Of a stretch of 64,000 nucleotides of DNA, positions 1 through 13,620 are shown in pieces. Position 1 is the first letter of the stretch; each line of letters starts with the position of its first letter. A program made the translations under genes and the position numbers. The notes beneath the pieces are model-generated. The model searched no databases. It saw only the letters and a program-made list of their open reading frames with translations, and had not been told where the DNA came from. This stretch comes from Halictus rubicundus (Eukaryota > Arthropoda > Insecta > Hymenoptera > Halictidae): the NCBI RefSeq assembly GCF_050948215.1, contig NC_135158.1, positions 4,139,822-4,203,821 on the forward strand. The letters run 5' to 3'.

Positions 1-3000
1 AGTGTGCCATTCTGCCTGCAAAACGCTATCAAAATTACACAGTGCATTTTTCGCGTACGTGTCTTCGTTTCGCAGAAAACGAAGCGGCGGGGGCACTTAA
101 CACGCGCGCGGAATAAAGCACGCGCCAGCTTCAAACTGCGATTTCTCGAAAACGTACCGCGGTGGGGGGAAAGCTTATTTCACAGTTTCCGCCACGTTTT
201 TCACGTAGGATCGTTCTGCACGCTTTGCCCGCGTAAACGTTGAGCTGTTTTGTAACATTCGCGTGATTTAGTGCCACCGGGGCGTAAAAATCTTTACGAT
301 TTCGAGCCCGCGATCTAATCGTGCGCGCACGCTGTATATTATCGCGGCAAAGAGGACCGTGTAACAAAGAGAAAGAGAGACGTTATGGTACCACCTTCGA
401 GATGCGATAACGTAATTCGCGCGTGACCAATTGCCGGGAGCTCAATTGGAACGCAACAGGCTCTCGGGCTTAATCTGTGTTTTACACGCAGCACGCTAAC
501 GCCTCTACGCACATCGGGAGTTTCGCGCGAACCGCGAGCCCGTGAAAAACCGTGTATATTTTCGCGATACTAATTCCGCGGCACGGTCTCGTTCCAGTTA
601 CCCGGCTCGATATTGCATGTTACGCCTCCAATTAGGGACCCGTCATAACGAGCCTTCCAAATCGGACCGCAACACAGCGCAACGCCTGGCACCGGCCAAT
701 CGATCACTCGCGAAATTTCATTCTTTTGACCGTGCAAATTGTTCCATTATGCCTTTTTCTCTCTTTCTTTTTTTTTCCGCTGCTGTTTCTTTCTCGTTTG
801 TGTTCGGCTGTCCAACTGTCCGGACTCGTGTCACACATCGTTGCTTTGTTTAGCTTTGCAGACATCAAATGGAATATATGTTTGTCTTTGTTTCCACTCG
901 GCACATTGTTTCTCGCTCGGAATTTGATTGATTCGGCGTCAAGTGTACAATTGAAAAATGTTTAACGTGAACTGATATTGTCAATCGTTCTAACGAGAAG
1001 CTATTCTTCATACGTTTTCGTTTTTTCTTGTCCATTTAATTTAAAGTGTCGCAAAACAAAGGCAGCAATAACAGAAATAGGGTTAATATACTTCAGAGTA
1101 TTAAACTACATTTTCTTGAATTTATTTGAAGTGTCCTAAATGATGACAGCGATAAAAATGAACGACCACGGTATGCGTCTCAAGTGTAATGACAGTAATA
1201 AAAATTGAAAACAATGGACACAGAAGATTAACGAGTGAATCCTAAATGGATCCAGCGATGGAGAAAAATGAAACTAATATGCCGAAGGTTTCGGAGGCTC
1301 AACAAATAAATTCCGAACGGAAGCTCGTCAAAATCGTCCCGGTTATGACAGCTCGAAGACACGGCGAGTGAAAGTGCGTCTGGGAACCGAACGGCGCAAT
1401 CGCAAGCTCTCTTTAGGGCAACGAACGTTCGCTGGCATCGGGCACCGCGTTGCCAGTTTAACGATAACCGAAGACCGATTAGCGGGCAGGCAGAACGCTT
1501 GTTCGTGGAAGTCGTTAGCCGGCTGACACAGTTCGACCGTTCGTTCTTAGGAATGTTGCGAGTCGGTCTCGCACTCACCGGGAAAGAATTCCTGCCGCGT
1601 ATTATATTTTCCTTCTATTCTTCTTCTTCTTCTTGCTCGACCGTGTTTGTTGTTGTCAGTCGTTCGCCGATCGTGTCGCGGAACGTGGACTCGTCCGCGC
1701 GAAGGCAGGATGTGAAATCTCCTGTTACGCGGGCCAGCACACCGTCGTCGCAACGTCGTCGTCGCTGCGCTCCGAGCACAGAAAATCTTGAATTTCTCTG
1801 AACGAAATCCGATCTGATCCGCCCCGACCGATGCCGAGCCGAGGCGCGCACAGCCTTTTGTATCGCGATTCCCGATGTCGTGATTAATGACAGTCACCTT
1901 GAGCGACGGCCATCGCGGCAGGCCGATGCGCCCGACGCGACGCGACGCGAGGCGCAAAAGATCGTGATTTAGTGTTCCGCGAACGTTGCCGGACAATCGG
2001 CGATGCGAAATCCGGGAAATCGGAGATCTGATGAATTGCCGGCCGAGATTGCCGCGATTTAGATGCGGTCGGAGTCATTTGGACGCATCAATTGTGTCAT
2101 CTTTACGGTTTAACGGACATTTTTAACCGGGGCTGTTCGGTAATGGTCGCACATCGCGCACTTTGATGAGGGGCGCTTGATAATCTTTATAGAAGATGTA
2201 ACGTTCAAATGGTTAATATCGGATTTTTGTTCTAGATGCTTAGAAATTGTTCAAAAGATGCTTGCTTTGGAGTAGAAACAATTTCGACGCGCGACTATGC
2301 TTTTAGAAGACATAGGACTCGAAATTAGGATTTCTCGTCGAAATTGATGCAATCCGCATTGTTTTTGTTTCTACCACGCTTTCCAGTCTATGCAGAACGT
2401 GCAAAAAGGTCGGCGTTCTGTGAAATGCTTTTAAAATGCGACAATATGCACCTGCCGTCAGTAGAAAGAACAAAAATTGCACGCGTGCAACAAAACTTCC
2501 ACTTTTCGCTCTTGAATATATTACCTTCGAGTGTTGACATAATTTTGTAACCTTCCTGCGTCTATTCCGATTCTGGACCACAGTAGCGTTTCAAAATTGT
2601 GTTTTGTATGTTCGCTTTGAAATTGCGTTCGAGACACTACAATGTACGGCCAGGACCTAAAGGATTCGCAAATAATCAAATGAGCTCTTCTCGAACTTCC
2701 TACTGGAATTACGAAAGCGTATTTGTGAAATTACACTTGATTTTTATTCGATCGATGCACGAATGAATCGACTTGATGACTTTCGATGAAACATCTCCAT
2801 GATTTCGTTGAATGTGGAACGAGAAATTGGTAATTCTGATTTGGCGTTTCCACCGTTAGCATGATGTTTGGCGGTGGTCATCGCCCATCCCCGTCGCGGC
2901 ATAATGATGTTATTGAACAATTAGCGAACAATGTTTGCGAATTCGGTGCGATCGATCGCGGATCGACGCATAATCTGTCTGTCGACGGCGTTCTCGGTGT

Positions 3001-6000
3001 TACACGGGTAGCTTGTAATTGACGAGCGATGATGCACGAACGTAAATATCGGTAGCATGATGGCGGACGATCGTGGCACCCCTGAAGAGTCCAACTAATA
3101 GCCTACCGTAACCTTCCTTAATCAAATCTCTAATTTGGCTGTAGCTGATCCAAACGTTACTCGTTTACCATACTCAAAAGCGACAATAATGTCTTGAGTA
3201 TATCAAGAGAGGACAAAATGGAGCTCGAAGGGTCAGAGTTCTCTCATTTTTACCAGAACAAAATTTGCAGGGCAGGTTACCGGGCGCTGTTTCGCAACCG
3301 CGAGTCTTTCCCTGCTTTTTAACAAATAGAAAGAGAGCTGAAAAATGGAGAAAGTTGCAGAAAAGGGAAAATTTGCAGGGACACGTTCGGTTATTCGAAC
3401 GATAGCGATTCAGGGAGTCACGATCCCCTTGTGCCTTGCCGGTCGCTCGCTCGGTCTCGTGTCCCGTAAAAGGAAACGCTCGTAACGCGACCACGGAGCT
3501 AAAGTGTATTATTTACGGACTTATTCACCGTTCAGAGAGCAACGATCGGGCGAACGTTCCCGTGCATAGTTAACGCGGGGAGTCGTGGGGACGGCAACTT
3601 TCCTCCCGCGTTCAATTATCAAAGGTTAGAAGTCTCCGAGTCGCGATAGCGGCCTCTTCGAGGCGATCTGATTAATGGATTCGGGGAATGAATCCGCCAT
3701 TAAACGACACTCTCGATTATTCCGGATCGTTCCCGCCGTATCTCCCTTCCCCGAGAGGCCCGGCAAAAACTTTTATGAAATACTGTTTTCTTTTCGCAAT
3801 CATGATCTCACGAGATCTCGCGACCGCTTGGTCCCGAAAAGTAACCTTTTCTTATATTCTTTTCTAATATTCTTTCGATATCTTCAGTACAGTATCCTTG
3901 GTAAAGCTATTTTTCCGCGGCTGTACGGCTCGATGACTTGTTAACGCCACGATGAATATTGCTAATCGCATTTGTTTTCTATTACGTTGGATCGTGCTGC
4001 GAGATCTCCCTGAAAAAGTGCTGTTTCTCTGCGAAGTTGAACGTTGGGCAAATATTTTGTTATTTACGAAGTGAGGTATGAACATGTTTGTTGAAGCTGT
4101 TTGTTCTGCGGCGGTGTCTCAGGTTACGCTCTAAAAATGCTTTTAGCAACGATTTTATTTCCATTTTTGTTTTATCGAAGCGTTTAATATTGTTGCGAGA
4201 AGTACTCTACGTGGATGCGTATAAAAATACTTTGTCAGTGAGGCATCGGGAATAGATTTCGAGTGAGTTACGCTTTTCGCAGTGTGCCTTATCGCTGAGT
4301 CAGTCAATGGTATCTGTAATAGGCACCGTTAAATACAACATGTAACGAAAATTTGTGTACAATATCCAATCATGCGCAAACACATTGCAAGCATTTGTGT
4401 AACTCTACGTCGTTCAGTATTGCTGACATAAATTCCTGAAGACGCTGTACTTTTTATGTAAATTCGTGTGTTGAACACTTTGAGTGCGCGACTCCCAGAA
4501 AATGAGAGACAGAATTATTTGTCTAAATTGTAAAAATGAATCCTCGAGGTCAGCGTTAAATAAACGGCTTGAACCTTTCCGGAAGTATGATTTACTAATT
4601 GATATAATCGATATCACCGTTGTGGTAGATTCCTGCTATAATGGAAGGCCGCCTAAAGCTGTAAAACTGTAGTATCGGCCGGAAATCGCGTGCACATCGG
4701 TTTTCCGAGTGATCGGTGGCCAGTGCTTTCGTAACGAGCCCGCAGCCGTGCAGATACCGGTGGCAAAAGTAAAGAATCGTGTCTGCCTCTTCCGTGGTCG
4801 GAGATATAGGCCACTTCCGGCGATTATGCGTCATAATAGAAACGACTCCGGCCACGGAAAAGCGGACAAGCTGCGGGATCTCGGTTGTTCCGGCGGGGTT
4901 TAGAAATTCCTCTTCCTGTTGACCGGCAGATTAATCGGGAAGATATCCTTGAAAAACGTAACGCAAATATATGTACATCGTTATCGCGGTGGCGCGTCGT
5001 CATTGTGGCCGCTTTCATCGCATCGGCCGCCTCATGTTTCCCTCGGCATTAAGAACGAATTCCGCGCAAGTTCGTCGCCATTCTATTTATTACTTTCCAT
5101 CGACTTTCTCGGACGAGCCGGTCGGATAGAAAACCGGCGAACAGGGCCCCCAGGTAACACGCGTTATCGGACATCGCGATGTCGGACATTTTCGAGGGAA
5201 TTTCTCGCCTCTTTGTAGACGGGACGAGCTACAGCACGATGCTTCTGCCTAATCGGAACGGGAATTCCGGGCACGAAATTCGCAGACTCGGTGATACTGT
5301 GAATGGCGTCGGGACAATGGTACCTGGGCTGCTGTTGGTACCCTAATGTGCTAGATACCGTCACTTGTTTTCGCGACAATCTTCCTAGACACCCTGTTCT
5401 GCTTAGGGAAATTAGACGGTGTGAAAGGTGAAATGCCATTGATCCTTTTATTATTAATTTGATGCTCGTACACTAGCGTACGCAGCTTGAAAATAATTGT
5501 AAGGAGGGATCACAGTGCACTAGAATTATATTTCATCGATCTTTGCTTTGCAATAATACAATATAGTAATATACTTCCAACTTAGGTACGTACAAGCGTG
5601 GAAAGATAATGTTCATGAAATTAATTTGATTTTCAACGCTCGGAATACGGACAGAATGTTGATGCAATAATGTAAAACGTTAGCGGGCACCGTGTCAAAT
5701 GGTAATTCAATAGAATACTTTCCAATTGTGCGTAAATGAGATCTCGAATGGCACTCCAAGCTTGTAGATGTTAAACAGGTGTCTACCAATGTCCTCAGCA
5801 GATCTGTTAATATGTTCACTGCACAGATGCATATGTTCAACAAATTCAGTACATCAGCTGTATTGTTTCACGGAACCGATGCAGTATTGAATATTCAGCT
5901 ACAAGCTACGTAACAATTATTGAACCTTGTTGTACTTCGTATTGCCCCTCGTTTCATTTGAATCACTAGCGATTGTGGATACCAGAAAATTCTAAAAGAT

Positions 6001-7788
6001 ATTCTTCACGCAACAAATTCGAACATTCATTCGCCGTTCGAGCTATCTCAAAAATTTTTCTCATCACAAAAGATGAGAAATAAAATCTTCCTTATCTTCC
6101 GCGTTTAATTTCGAGGATTTCCACGCGAGTAAATAACTGTAGTTTGCGGAAGAATTCAGCACACCCTCAAGGATTTACCGTGTAAGATTACAGGAGATTA
6201 TTTTTGGGGCGTTTCTTCGTGCTGCAGAAATTAGACAAGAATTTTTGCATGATCTTCTACGCCATTTACAAGGATTTCGCTGAACGGGTAAAAAATTTCC
6301 GAGGATTCCAGCGCGGGAGAAGCAGCTGTTATTTACGGTTATGTCTGTCGCGGTTTAGGCAAACTGTTCCCGAGGAATTTTCGGATTAATTGTGAGACAG
6401 GGCGGGGCGCGAACGCGGGAATTTGGTAAGGCGCGGCTCCCGGGAATTGCGTTGCATATTTCTCGCGAAGTTGACGCGCGGAATCGTGTTCCCTTTTACG
6501 CTCACGGAACTCCGGCAGAAAGATTGCAAGGGAGTCTTCGCTGTCGATCGAACCGAGCGAAAATTAGCGGCGCGTTGTCGACCCTGTGCCGCGCAACGCG
6601 CGCATTTCCGTGTCTTGATTTAATTGTTGCGCGAGCCCCGTTCACCGTGGTTTATCGTGACCTGGGATTAATTACGGTGGCGCGTTCTCAGGACTCGCTG
6701 CGCACACTCGTGTCCGCTTCAAATTGAAATGGAAAACGTATCTGCAGCTCGAGGAAAAGAAGTTTCCTTTATCCAAACGTTCTTAATTATTCCGCTCCCA
6801 ACGTTCGATTCAATTTTCGCTTCGCTGACTCGCGGCACGATTGCATTCCCTTGATGACATAAATAATTAAATAACGGACGGGGTTGTGTTAGGCAGGCAA
6901 CTCCGAGGAGTGCCGCGTCGAAAAGCTCGGAAACCAAAAAATAGGAATCCAAGATAAATAATCGTAGCTCTCGTGAACGTCCTCGTCTCGAAAGGCTGGT
7001 CCTGCGAAAGGATTAGCGTTACACAGGATTTTTCCCTGGGAGGTTGTGAGCGGTTAAAGGGTAGGATTTAAATTACAAATGTCTAAACAGGTCTGTTTAT
7101 GGAGATTCGTCGGCACAGAGAACGGCTTGGTAGATCGTATACCGCGATAAGAAAAGAGTCCCTTCGTACGGTGCGTAACGAGCGGTTTTAATGGTCGAGA
7201 CCGGTGTAGAACGCATTCCCGGAGAAAGTGCGACGGACGTCTAGCCTTTTAGACGTCGCGATTTCGAACGTCCCGTCGCGGGATCGTGTTACGGGGACAT
7301 TACCTGCTATTAAAACCGCGAGGTTACACGTCGGGATCGTTCCGCGACATTACCTACTTTAAGGCAGATAATGTTCGCGAATGGTAATGCCGGTTTACGG
7401 CCGCGCATTAATACATATACGTGTACGGCGGCCCCCGCTCCGCCGACGTTCCGAGTGCTCTCGATAAAAGCCAGACAATATCGTCGCTTCGCACCTTGTT
7501 GCCCGACAATTATCCTGTGCCCCAGGAACAACGATCGTGAATCCTACCGTTCGATCGGCCTCTTATCGATGCCGTTTGGCTCGCGAAACTATCTTCCCGC
7601 AAAATACTACTGCAGATAGCTGTTTGCAACGCACGATACGGGCAAATAAAAGCTTCGACGAGAATAGGCACGATTTAAGCGTTCCCTGAGATGCTGAGCT
7701 CTTTATCGAGTCGCATAAATTCTGACATAAATTAAATGTGGGCTGTAAGTAAATGTGCGCTAATTCGAATTCTAATAATATAAACTAC
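1..7788. other. Non-coding stretch, no gene recognised
   Basis: I see no supportable gene. The open frames in this GC/CpG-rich DNA are short, overlap on both strands and match no family I know. A pyrimidine tract lies near 752-798. A very degenerate repeat with the theme GACAGCGATAAAAATGAA recurs about every 50 bp between 1045 and 1270. A TTC microsatellite lies at 1618-1634, and short CGT and GACGC runs occur near 1741-1775 and 1930-1950. The stretch looks like intron or intergenic DNA. Confidence 0.55.
1618..1634. repeat. TTC trinucleotide microsatellite
   Basis: About five uninterrupted TTC units are directly visible. Confidence 0.8.
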
Positions 7789-7934
7789 AGTACAGTCTTC
7801 GATGCATGTTTACGCGCTCGGCGACCGAGGCAGCTCGAGCTTATGGCACCTCGCGGGGTATGCCCCCAGTGGAGGGGATGGGCGAACTAAGATCGCGTTG
7901 CTCCGTTCGGCTTAGATCAAGACTTTACTGTACT
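7789..7934. mobile_element. MITE-like element, 146 bp, imperfect terminal inverted repeats
   Basis: The left end reads AGTACAGTCTTCGATGC and the right end ATCAAGACTTTACTGTACT. The reverse complement of the right end, AGTACAGTAAAGTCTTGAT, matches the left end apart from a 2-base gap and one or two substitutions. The centre holds a GC-rich block, CCTCGCGGGGTATGC, closely matched inside the element at 36000-36168. There is no coding capacity. TA-flanked ends would fit a Tc1/mariner-derived non-autonomous element, but that assignment is inference. Confidence 0.5.
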
Positions 7935-9693
7935 AGCGGAACATCGACAATTAAATAGATGTATTTCATTCGGAATGCAAACTTTTACTGTCGATTACCT
8001 TATAAGATTTATATCGTGACGTTGTTAGAAATCATTTAAACATCGTTCACGTCGTGATACTTCTTTTGAATTTTCTAAATTGCTGTTCACATCGATTCTG
8101 AACCGCCTAAGACCTGATTTGGGGCCACGGTGCGATAACTTGGAGAGAGATAAGAACAATCGGTTCGAAGAAGCGGTTCGCCTCGAAAGTGTAAGACCCT
8201 GATTCCTTCAGTTCCGAGTCACACCTGTTCCTGGCCGTGAAAAGATCGCTCTCTAATTCCGGCTCGGCCAGGGATATTATTTAATCAGCTCGATCTACCA
8301 ATTAAGAAGTGAAAAGAGCACGGGAGCAGGAAGAGCGATTCAGCGGCCGGAAGTCGCGGAAGAGAGCGCGCCGCTCACGATTCTAGCGTTCGTGAGACGA
8401 ATAGAGAAGAACCGTCTTTCGTTTCCCCTCGGATAGAGTAATTATCCAATGCTTCGCACCTTGATAAACGATTAAAGATATTTATTGCTAATTGAAATGA
8501 AGAAAGCACGCCGCTCCGGTGCGCTCCGTTTTCTCGCGGGTTTATCGTTGCAATCGATCGTTGTAGATTCGATCTATTATTCATTCCGAGATTTTTGCAC
8601 CCGTTTCATGGGCAAATATTGAAGATAATGCTAGATGCAACAATTTAGTAACACGAGATTGCCATCATGTTACTTTTCCATGTTTTTTACTAAATTTACA
8701 AACAGTTGATCCGATGGAAGCGTTAAGCGAATAATCTGCCTGTTTCCACTTTTGAATGTTAGGTAGATCTTTGTTTTACAAACCGAATATTAAAGCATAC
8801 TTTCTAGCAGATGGATTTCTTTTAATCGTCGGTTATACAAATTTGAAAATAATGCTGCTTTCTCTTTTATCTACTGGAATAAATTCTTGTTCTGATTTGA
8901 AGATATACAGATCCAGAAATTCTGTTTCATAAAAATGAAAATGCTCGGAAAATCTCAAGATTCACATTCTTTTATATACTTTTTTGTATACTTTTTGGCT
9001 CCTGTTAATTAAATCCATAAATTTGTGTGCACTCTCAGAGATTGGATACGCGATACTGGTTGAAGGATTACAAGTAAAAGGCAATGATCGATGGGAGGAG
9101 ACTCGATATTCGTGTCACGGTTTAGTTTCAACATTTCACGCTGTCTTTTATCAACGGAGCAGCGGATGAAAGTAGTTTCAAGTTCACCGCACGTCTGCAT
9201 AATTATCCAGTTGATTCTAGACAATTTTATTTTATACACCAGTTATGCAGCTTCGAAGTTAGCCTATTAGTAGCACACGTAGTTTTGCACAATGGCGTGA
9301 GCTACTTTCTCTTTCTTTCGATGGTCTTTTCCTTCCTGTTTTTTATTCTTACTCCGCATAGTAGTCGCACTTGCAGTTTTGCGTATTAACTTGCCGCTAT
9401 AAACACATGGTAATAAAGGCGTAACTCTTGCGCTTTCTTTTTACGACAAATTAGAAACAGTATCATTTGTGCTCAACATATCTCGTTACTCTAATTATGG
9501 CGAGACTAGAGTAAATATTATAATCATATTAATTATCTTAACAAGTATTTTACCAGTTTCTTAATTGAATGATACGTGGGTTCATTTAATTCATTTGTTT
9601 GCAAGTTTTGTAATCATTTGTGTGAGTTTGAGCATGGTTATGTTTGCCAAGGTTCATAATTTATTGCTCCGACATAGCGCCAATCGTGGACGG
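7935..9693. other. Non-coding stretch, no gene recognised
   Basis: GC-rich DNA near 8100-8580 gives way to AT-rich DNA from 8600 on. No frame with credible splice borders or a recognisable product was found, and no repeat was seen. Confidence 0.55.
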
Positions 9694-9890
9694 AATAAAA
9701 TATTCAACACTGTGCAATTTGTGAATAGTTCAGACTTTAGATCGCACCAAACAGAAAATGAATTTAGCAACACTCGCAAATGCAATAAAATATTTAGCAC
9801 CAGCCAATTTGTAAACAGTTCGGACTTCGTATTTCGCCGGGAAGAAAATTAATTTAGCAACACTCGGGAATTCAATAAAATATTTAGCGG
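9694..9890. repeat. 90-bp tandem repeat, about 2.2 copies
   Basis: Units start at 9694, 9784 and 9874, each with AATAAAATATT; the third is only a fragment. The first two share CAATTTGTRAAYAGTTC and AATTTAGCAACACTCG. The spacing is exactly 90 bp, a multiple of three, so an open plus-strand frame (9565-9852) shows two related 30-residue blocks. That is a consequence of the period and is not evidence for a protein. Confidence 0.75.
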
Positions 9891-12840
9891 TAATGTTTGG
9901 ACCGTGACCATAGTTTCCGCCGAAATGTTAATCGCAGGGGAGCGTTTCGCTCGTTAACAGTTGATTGGGCGTTCAGCCGCGGCAGCATGAACGGGCCCGC
10001 TAATTATTTTGACTAGCTCCGGTAAACGAAGAAAAGAAATTCGGTCACCGGTTTAACTAGCGGCGAGAACAGTAAAAGAGCGAAAGGGTGGTGTGTCCGC
10101 CCCTTTATTTGCCGGGCGGGCTCTCGGTAAAATAAAATTCCCGGGGCGATAAAACTCGATCAAAAGGCGCGTAAAAGTTGCCCGGGACTCTCTCGTGGAT
10201 AAATTTCGCATTCTCTCTCTCGCCGGCGCGAGAATACTTTTATTTTGTCAACGTATTATTAAGCCATTACCGCCCTTCGTCGACCGTAAAACTTGCCCTG
10301 TTTCGACAGGACATCTTTCCGGACACCGTCGGCTCTCGCTTGTTTCCCCGAGGACGGGCGCTCTTCAAAATTTTCCCCGTCGCGAGCAAATTTCGTTTCT
10401 GCACGTTCTGTTCGGCTGTTCACCGACTCGAGAAACACTGCGACCTACAAAACGCCCGTGAACGGTACCCGAACGATGTTCGCGGCTCGATGGAAACGCT
10501 CGCGAGACGGTAAAACGTTTCGATTCGCGTGCCGGACGGGAATTTATAATTTACCGGTAATTATTGGGTCGATGAGAATAAAACGAACGACTCCTCGGGT
10601 CTGTTCACGTTTTATTATGGCTTACACGGGCTTTATTAACTGGAGCGAAATTGTGCAAGCTCTCTAATGAGAATACGAGCTGTTTCTGTCGCCCCCGCTG
10701 CGCGTTTATGCAAATCCACGTTTCCACGATTTAAAACTGTAAAATTTAATGAGTGACAGATGTTCGAGTGCTAGCACAAGATTCAAGATGTCGTTACGCG
10801 GTCCATTTGACTCAACAATTATTTTTGATGCACTCGAGATGACAGTGATCGTAAAGGGGACAAAGCGAACCGCATCACAAGATGCAGTGTCCCCAATCAT
10901 TATTTTTGATTCGCGAAACTATCAACAAATATGCACCGACCTACTATACATATTCATACCGTTGAATCAGCGTTCCACAAGCTGAATGGCTCGAATGCGA
11001 TTACTCAGGAGCGCCAAGAAAATGAGTCACGACTAATTGTACTAAAAAAGAAAACTGTAGATATTCCACTCCAACGAAACGCAGTTACGTTCATGGCCAT
11101 GATTTCGTAGTAACCTGGCAGTGTTACCTTCGCAATAACAGCGTGTTTATTGCACGGGGGTCTATTAGCAAACTATAAAACGAATGTACAGTAAAGAAGC
11201 AGTATATCGATTCTATGGGGCTGTTTTTTACTGGAACAGTACCGGCAATTTCGATAATTCGCTGTAAAACCAAACGCTGCTCGTTGCAGCCAATTGCACA
11301 TTCTTTGCATAGCATTATCTGTCCAATCTTATAGTGTACGTTCCCTTTACTTGATGTCTTTTGATTCGCGAGGAATGCAGTGAAATGCATTCGATGCATT
11401 CGCAGTGATCCATTTACTCGAGAACGTTTCTTTCAAACACTCAATTTAAATTTTAAATATCGTTGATAATCATTAAGAAATTTGCTACGTAGCCAACACC
11501 CAGAATTGACAATAGAATTCACCGTAAAATAAATAAAACTAAAGGTTCGACGCTCTCTAAAAAATTCAACAGGGATTCTTTCGTCTTCCCAAGACGAAGA
11601 ACAAATCATTAAATAAACAAAATATAGGTTAGACGTTCAACCGTTACAGGGGCCCCAGAAAATCGTTCCCCTTTTCAAGGATAATTCTACCCAACGGCGA
11701 AGCATAGATCCCCGGAGGCACCGCCTCCATCCTCGAGCTCGTACGCGTCGCGATGCACTTGGCCGGTGCATCGCTCGATTATGGTCGCGTACGTATGCCC
11801 GGCGCGTCACGGCCGCGTGCATGCACTCTCGCCGGGCCCGGGGAGAAGGCTTCATTCGTACAATACGAATGAATGGACATCCGGTGCGGAAGAATGGTGT
11901 GCGTCGCCGAGTGGAAGGAAACGTGCATCGATCGCTTCGAGACTATTTCAAGAGTGCGTCTGCAACGTGCACACGGTACCAAAAGCCGCTGCACCGGCCT
12001 CCGAGACTCGTAACTCCTAACGACGACCGCTCAAAGCATGCGTCTCCACGAATGTCCACGAGGATTTGTTTAAATTCGCACGGATAACGAAGTTATGAAT
12101 CTTCGAGGAACGCAGCTTTCATCGCACAGAACTGGTAGTTTCTCTGATAGTCTGCTCTTCGAGGAACTATAACTCCTACAATTTTAAGTATTTTGATTTC
12201 AAAAAATTCTATTTTACGGTCTAAATGATAGAAAATATGTGCGCAAAATTTCAATTGAATACAGTCGTCCGATTTCTTTATAAAAATTTCCAAAGGGGTC
12301 TTACAAAATGACGCTTTGTACCAGAAGACCCCTTAAGGAGGGAGTCGCTGGAGGGCTCGCAAGAAATGCTCGGCGAGACTCTCTCGTCTCTTCATACCCC
12401 CCTTAAGGCCCCTGGGGCCCGTTCCCCGGCTCGGGCCGGTTCCCTGGACGACGGTAATGCTCGCGATAACGGCACGGCGAACGGTGTTTCGCGTGCGGGA
12501 TTCACGCGACCGCACCGATGCACTTCATTTGTGACGTTTAACGGTCCCGGCTGGCGAGTGCATCGATCGCTAAATGCGAGGTCCTGGAATGCGACGTTCC
12601 ACAGCACAGCACAGCACCGCACCGCTCCGCCCCGCACCGCACCGCGCAAGCCGATGCGATGGAACGAGCGTAAATTCGCCAGATGCTGCCTGCTCCTCCG
12701 TCAGCATCCGAAGATCCCTCGGACAGGATACCGTCGCTTTCAGAGCCGGCGGAGTTGTTGTTTGTCTGGTTAATTGAATGGTCGATCGGAATTTGGGACA
12801 TAGTTTCGCTGATCGCTTCGGTACCTTAGACGACTTCGCG
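9891..12840. other. Non-coding stretch, no gene recognised
   Basis: The stretch is mixed. A short GGGGACA...TGTCCCC inverted repeat surrounds 10856-10894, next to two copies of a short motif ending ATTATTTTTGAT (near 10815 and 10900). The block 11640-12030 is very GC-rich with frames on both strands but no recognisable product. CCTTAAGG motifs near 12333 and 12402 form a loose inverted pair. No gene is supported. Confidence 0.5.
12600..12647. repeat. CAGCA / CACCGC simple GC-rich repeat
   Basis: Short units CACAG and then CACCG or CACCGC repeat with small variations over about 48 bp. It lies in a CpG-rich block with no supported exon. Confidence 0.7.
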
Positions 12841-13620
12841 GTGGCTGTTTAACTTCGGCTGCCCGGAGGAGATAGTCAATTTAGATACTTAGCAAAGCTT
12901 AGATGTTTAAGTTCACTAGTGAGCGTGGCTATTCAACTTGGCTGCTTAGCGTGGCTATTCGATTTCGTTGCTCAGAATGGCCGCTGCTCAACTTGGCTGT
13001 TTAGTATGGCTCTTCGAGTTAGGTACTTAGCTGCCAGGTGTAACCACATTGAGCTGCACAGAATGGATATTTAACGTAGCTACTTAACCTGGCTACTGAA
13101 CTGAACTGTTCAGCATGGTTGTTTGACTCAGCCACTTAGCATGGCTACTCAACTTGGCTACTTGGCGTAGCTATTCAATTTTGGTACTTAGAATGGCTAT
13201 ACAATTTAAGTGTTCAGCATGGTTGTTTGACTTAGCTACATCCCATGGTTGTCCAACTTAACTAACAAGCTCAATTGCTTAACTAAATTCAGCTGTTCAA
13301 CTTAGCTATCAGACTGAGCAACTTCAGTTAACAAACTGATGGAGTTGTCTATCTTAGCTACCAATTATAGCTGCCAAAAATGGCTACCAAACTCAGATAT
13401 TTAATTACCAGACTAGACTATCTAATTTATGCTAGCTACCCGATTTAACTATTTCATTTCGCTTCTAAACTTAGTCGTTCAACCTATTCAGCTAACATAG
13501 CTATTCAACCGAGCTACCAGGTTTGAGCTGAGCAGAGCTGTCCAACATGTATTATCCATCATGTTGCTTCGGAAATCCGTTATTTACTTCAGCTACCAGT
13601 TTCTTCGGGCAGTCCAACTT
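12841..13620. repeat. Degenerate minisatellite-like array, theme GGCTATTCAACTT / GGCTACTTAGCAT
   Basis: Over about 780 bp, half-units of about 13 bp alternate: one like GGCTATTCAACTT, the next like GGCTACTTAGCAT, making a full period near 26-27 bp. The copies have diverged heavily and fade towards 13600. Stops occur in the frames I looked at, so it is not a repeat protein. It looks like an old tandem expansion in intron or intergenic DNA. Confidence 0.7.
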
